A stretch of 36,678 nt of DNA from Acidobacteriota bacterium (GTDB taxonomy: Bacteria; Acidobacteriota; Holophagae; Holophagales; Holophagaceae): positions 1 to 36,678 of the forward strand of contig JAKAMQ010000007.1 in NCBI GenBank assembly GCA_021812805.1, written 5' to 3'. This document shows, piece after piece, positions 33,731-36,678 of the stretch (positions are counted from its first letter, which is position 1; every line of letters starts with the position of its first letter). The notes under the pieces were generated by a model that saw only the letters and a program-made list of their open reading frames with translations, was not told the origin of the DNA and searched no databases. The translations under genes were made by a program, and so were the position numbers.

Positions 33731-34279
33731 ATGGCCGACGCCCCTGATTCCCCATCGTCCTGGCGCACCATCGCCGCGGTCGTGCTGGTGGCCGGGGGCC
33801 TGCTCCTGGGGGGTACCGTCCTCCTGCGGACCCTCCACCCGGCCAACGGGGTCAGCGCGGGCACGGATGTCCGTTCCGTGGCCTTCGTGGATGCGCAGGG
33901 CCAGCGCCACACCCTGGCGGAGTTCCAGGGCAAGGTGGTGCTGGTGGATGTCTGGGCCACCTGGTGCCCGCCCTGCCGCAAGTCCCTGCCCGAGGTGGCC
34001 CAGCTCCAGCATGCGGAGGACGGCACCTATGTGGTGGTGCCCATCTCCGTGGACAACGGCGGCTGGGACGACGTGAAGCCCTTCCTGGCCAAGCATCCCG
34101 AACTGGGCCTCACCGCCTTTGTGCCCGAGGGCCCCAAGGCGCTGGACGCCTTCGGCCCGATCACCGGCATCCCCACCAGCATCGTGGTGGATCGCCAGGG
34201 GCGGCTCCTCCAGCGCTGGTCCGGCTACGGGGAGGGCATGGCCAAGCGGGCCCTGGATGAAGCCCTGAAGGCGCATTGA
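33731..34279 (+). CDS. TlpA/ResA-like membrane-anchored thioredoxin
   Basis: A 182-residue protein with one N-terminal membrane segment (TIAAVVLVAGGLLLGGTVLL) and a periplasmic thioredoxin-like domain. The redox motif is WCPPC (Cys79, Cys82) in LVDVWATWCPPCRKSLPEVAQLQ, and the cis-proline region is GITGIPTSIVVDRQG-like (GIPTSIVVD). TlpA-type proteins reduce disulfides during cytochrome c maturation or protect secreted cysteines; the partner is not visible. GAGGAG precedes the ATG. The next gene starts 1 bp after the stop, so they form an operon with the Sel1-repeat protein. Confidence 0.92.
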   Translation: MADAPDSPSSWRTIAAVVLVAGGLLLGGTVLLRTLHPANGVSAGTDVRSVAFVDAQGQRHTLAEFQGKVVLVDVWATWCPPCRKSLPEVAQLQHAEDGTYVVVPISVDNGGWDDVKPFLAKHPELGLTAFVPEGPKALDAFGPITGIPTSIVVDRQGRLLQRWSGYGEGMAKRALDEALKAH

Positions 34280-34280
34280 G

Positions 34281-35576
34281 ATGAACCTTGGGGCCCGCTC
34301 CCGCGCCGGGATGGAGCGGTCTGCCCCCACCACCGGTCTGCGCCTCTGGGCCGGGCCCGTGGCGGGGCTGCTGGCGCTGCTGCTGGCCCCTTTCCTGCTG
34401 TACGCGACCCCCTTCGCCCGGCTCGCCGAAGCCTGGCGCTGGATCCTGATCCTCGCGGCCTGGCTGTTCTTCGTGGCGGCCTTCGTGGGAGCCCTGGCCA
34501 GGGCCACCACCCCCCCCCTGACCTTCCTGGAACGCGGGCTCCGCCGCTGGGTGGCCCGGTTCGCGCCGGATCCCCAGGCACTGTGGCTGCACTGGACCCG
34601 GCAGGCCCATCACCCCGCCATGGGGTGGTGGTGCCTGGAGCAGGCCTGTCGCGAAGGCGGCGCGGAGCCCCTGTTCCTGGAAGGCCTGGTCTACCTCGAG
34701 GGCGGCCTGGGCCCGGGCGGCGCGATGGCCGCCGTGGACCGGTTGACCCGCGCGGCGAGGCTGGGCCATCCCGAAGCCGCCTTCCGGCTAGCCGAGGCCC
34801 TGCGGACCGGGCACGGCTGCGCCCCGGCGCCCGCGGAAGCCGAGACCTGGTACCGGCGTTCCGCCGTTGCCGGCTGTGGCCGGGCTGCCGCCTGGCTGGC
34901 CCACGCCTATACCTGTGGTGACGGAGTGGCGGCCGATCCGGAACAGGCCCAGATCTGGACCGAAGCCGCGGCCCGTCTCGCACCCCATCCACCGCTCCAG
35001 CACGGCCCCCTCCACCATGCTGCCGCGCCGGCGGATCCCCTGGTACGGGCCCAGGCCGCGGCGATGGCGCACCTGGAAGCCGGTATGGACCAGGTGGTCG
35101 CGCACCGGAGCGGGCGCGCGCTCCTGCTTGGGGCGGCGGCCCTGCTGGGGGGCTTCTTCCTGTTTGTCCTGGGCACCTTCTTCTGGGCGGGATCCTCCCA
35201 GCTGTACCACCTGCCCCTGCTGTTGCTGGCCGTGCCGCTCCTGATGCTCGGGTGGCAGGCCTGGCGGCTGCGGCGGGAGGGGCCCCGGACCGGGCGGGAC
35301 CGCCTTCGGGAGCGGGCCGAGAACGGCGATCCGGACGCCTGCTACCGGCTGGGCCTGGCCTGTCGCCGAGGGGGGGCGGGCCATCCGCCCGATGACCTCA
35401 CGGCCGCGCTGTGGTTCCGGCGGGCGGCGGAGGCAGGCCATGCCGAGGCCATGCTCGCCCTGGCCGAAGCCTACCGCGGCGGGCAGGGCGTGGTGAGGGA
35501 TCCGCGGCTCGCGATCCGGTGGGAGGCCGCCGCCCGCGGCGAAGTGGATCAACTCCCGGACGCCACCGTCCGATGA
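34281..35576 (+). CDS. membrane protein with Sel1-like repeats
   Basis: A 431-residue protein with two blocks of Sel1-type (SLR/TPR-like) helical repeats separated by membrane segments. Two hydrophobic helices lie at about 22-42 and 52-72. The first repeats include GHPEAAFRLAEALRTGHGCAPAPAEAETWYRRSAVAG and WLAHAYTCGDGVAADPEQAQIW. A pair of membrane helices follows (ALLLGAAALLGGFFLFVLGTFF and LYHLPLLLLAVPLLMLGW). A second repeat block, with GDPDACYRLGLACRRG and ALWFRRAAEAGHAEAMLALAEAYRGGQG, ends the chain. Sel1 repeats serve as protein-docking surfaces; no partner can be named. It is translationally close to the TlpA-like gene (stop TGA, one base, ATG) and 16 bp before the next lipoprotein gene. 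Confidence 0.85.
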   Translation: MNLGARSRAGMERSAPTTGLRLWAGPVAGLLALLLAPFLLYATPFARLAEAWRWILILAAWLFFVAAFVGALARATTPPLTFLERGLRRWVARFAPDPQALWLHWTRQAHHPAMGWWCLEQACREGGAEPLFLEGLVYLEGGLGPGGAMAAVDRLTRAARLGHPEAAFRLAEALRTGHGCAPAPAEAETWYRRSAVAGCGRAAAWLAHAYTCGDGVAADPEQAQIWTEAAARLAPHPPLQHGPLHHAAAPADPLVRAQAAAMAHLEAGMDQVVAHRSGRALLLGAAALLGGFFLFVLGTFFWAGSSQLYHLPLLLLAVPLLMLGWQAWRLRREGPRTGRDRLRERAENGDPDACYRLGLACRRGGAGHPPDDLTAALWFRRAAEAGHAEAMLALAEAYRGGQGVVRDPRLAIRWEAAARGEVDQLPDATVR

Positions 35577-35592
35577 AGGAGAAGGAGAGACC

Positions 35593-36099
35593 ATGACCCG
35601 CCTCTGGACCGGCCTGCTGCTGATTGCGGCCCTGCTCGGGTGCAGCGAGCGGCCGCGACGTGTCGTGAACGCCAACCTCGGCATCATCGCCACCTTCCCG
35701 GGCGAGCCCAGGCTGCACCGGCACACGGATCCGGGCCCCTTCGGCACCATGGAATGGTTCGATCTGGCCATGAGCCCCGCGGGCCGCATGGACGAGTCGT
35801 TTTCCGTCTCCGTGGGCAATCTGCCGCCGGGGAACCAGGGCGGCACCACGGACCAGGAGATCCTGGACACCTTCCAGAACTGGCTCACCTATCGCCTGGG
35901 CCCCCTCACGCGGAGTGATCTGCCGGCGGCCCAGGGGCCGGGCTTCCGTTACCGGGTGAACCTGGCCAGCGGGGATGTGGCCGAAGGCATCGTCATCTAC
36001 CGGGCTGGACGCATCCACCACGCCCAGGCCATCACCAGCCAGGCCGGAGATCCGCGGACGCGGGCCTTCCTGGATGGCTTCGTGGTCACCACCCGGTAG
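35593..36099 (+). CDS. small lipoprotein of unknown function
   Basis: A 168-residue protein with lipoprotein signal MTRLWTGLLLIAALLGC (lipidated Cys17) and a basic linker after it. The mature part (LGIIATFPGEPRLHRHTDPGPFGTMEWFDLAM ... GRIHHAQAITSQ ... AFLDGFVVT) looks like one alpha/beta domain of the kind that ends in a 'RAFLDGF' helix, seen in many small periplasmic proteins; I do not recognise a named family. AAGGAGAAGGAGAG gives a strong ribosome binding site. It is the last gene of the tlpA-like operon and its end overlaps the convergent phosphatase gene by 14 bp. Confidence 0.8.
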   Translation: MTRLWTGLLLIAALLGCSERPRRVVNANLGIIATFPGEPRLHRHTDPGPFGTMEWFDLAMSPAGRMDESFSVSVGNLPPGNQGGTTDQEILDTFQNWLTYRLGPLTRSDLPAAQGPGFRYRVNLASGDVAEGIVIYRAGRIHHAQAITSQAGDPRTRAFLDGFVVTTR

Positions 36100-36678
36100 C
36101 GAGGAGCGTTTCCACCGAGGCCACCAGACGCTCGGCTCCATCCGTGGGCGCGAGGATGGGATGGGCGCCGGGCACGGCCTCCCCGACCGCCAGGAATGGA
36201 ATCCCCGCCGCCCGGGCCGCGGCCAGATCGTGCGGGCGGTCGCCCACGTAGAGGTGCGGCCCTGGTCCCCCGGCCAGGGCCCGCCGCAGCAGGTCCACGC
36301 GGCCATGGCGGGGCAGGGAGCCCACCCGGGGAATGGCCGCATCCACCCCCAGGGCTTCCGCCTTGAAGGCCAGCAGCCCCGGGGCGTTGCCGGAGACCAG
36401 CGCCACGGCGTGGCGCCCGGCCAGGAGGTGCAGGCCCTCCAGGATGCCGGCATAGGCCGCGGGCGCGCGGCCGCCCGGGCCGAAGGCGGTCTGGAAGCGG
36501 GCCACGCAGGCCTGTTCGTAGGCGGCGTAGCCCGGTTCCGTCAGCCCGGCCCCGAAGCGCATCCGGTGCAGCTCGTCCACGATCTCCCAGTCCGTGGAGC
36601 CCGCGCATCGCCCCAGTTCCTCCGCCGTGGGCGCGCCCCCCCAGAGTTCGCCCAGGGCCTCCCGCAGCAGTACGAATC
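36086..36678 (-). CDS. HAD-superfamily phosphatase, 5' partial
   Basis: The frame is open from 36086 to the window edge, so the start at 36580 in the ORF track is internal and the N-terminus (with the nucleophile DxDGT motif) lies outside. What remains is a cap domain (about 70 residues, AEELGRC ... AYEQAC), then HAD motif II (ALVSGNAPG), the lysine region (FKAEALGVDAAIPRVGSLPRHGRVDLLRRAL) and motif III (LYVGDRPHDLAAARAAGIPFLAV). This is the layout of phosphoglycolate-phosphatase-like Gph/PgmB enzymes. The substrate cannot be set without the rest. Confidence 0.85.
   Translation of the reverse strand, partial: FVLLREALGELWGGAPTAEELGRCAGSTDWEIVDELHRMRFGAGLTEPGYAAYEQACVARFQTAFGPGGRAPAAYAGILEGLHLLAGRHAVALVSGNAPGLLAFKAEALGVDAAIPRVGSLPRHGRVDLLRRALAGGPGPHLYVGDRPHDLAAARAAGIPFLAVGEAVPGAHPILAPTDGAERLVASVETLLATGW

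Noticed and set aside
31859-34510. 883-residue minus-strand ORF opposite rpsA and the TlpA-like gene
   Set aside because: Its His/Leu/Asp-rich periodicity mirrors the S1 repeats on the other strand.

Overview
The window is about 36.7 kb of GC-rich DNA from a Gram-negative bacterium. The evidence for a diderm is a TolC/adaptor/RND efflux set, a patatin fused to an outer-membrane barrel, and lipoproteins. Housekeeping genes (585-residue ribosomal protein S1, ahcY with an SAH riboswitch, ilvE, two tRNA-Ser) mark it as chromosomal. The overall style suggests Acidobacteriota of the Holophaga/Geothrix type, but I had no search to confirm this and the taxonomic call is an inference.

Layout. 1-1825: the 3' part of a MocR/2-aminoadipate-type aminotransferase, then ilvE and its terminator; the first 16 bases look like a fold-back artefact. 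1831-3971: a strikingly AT-rich island on the minus strand, bounded by a perfect 12-bp direct repeat. It holds two tandem modules that I read as peptidoglycan-hydrolase toxin domains, each followed by an exported putative immunity protein. The first toxin is split by a one-base frameshift and the second has an in-frame TGA near its 5' end. This is the most unusual region. 3993-12467: a DUF4382-like lipoprotein diverges from a regulator that fuses a LexA-type winged helix to a CRP-like protein, followed by a tolC-adaptor-RND-ferredoxin operon. 12486-15239: a type Vd (PlpD-like) patatin autotransporter on the minus strand.

15406-21819: a tightly overlapping aromatic amino acid catabolic operon: phenylalanine hydroxylase, pterin carbinolamine dehydratase, homogentisate dioxygenase, fumarylacetoacetase, a DinB-fold protein and a two-subunit 3-oxoacid CoA-transferase. 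Together they cover phenylalanine to tyrosine, and homogentisate to fumarate plus acetoacetyl-CoA. Tyrosine aminotransferase, HPPD and a GST-type maleylacetoacetate isomerase are not in the window, and the DinB-fold protein sits where the isomerase would be expected.

21974-22480: two divergent tRNA-Ser genes; the 3' end of the second, with its terminator, is duplicated as an 83-bp palindromic repeat around a structured 98-bp spacer. 22495-24114: radC, a pseudopilin and a comEA-like gene on the minus strand. 24115-25935: an AT-rich tract, an SAH riboswitch and ahcY. 26003-28717: a small conserved protein, an SDR with an altered catalytic Tyr, glutaminase and a universal stress protein. 28702-31703: two translationally coupled Ntn-hydrolases (penicillin-acylase type and NRDE/TANGO2 type). 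31850-36678: rpsA, a TlpA-like thioredoxin, a membrane Sel1-repeat protein, a small lipoprotein and the C-terminal part of a HAD phosphatase running off the window. Intergenic stretches not listed below show nothing I can support.
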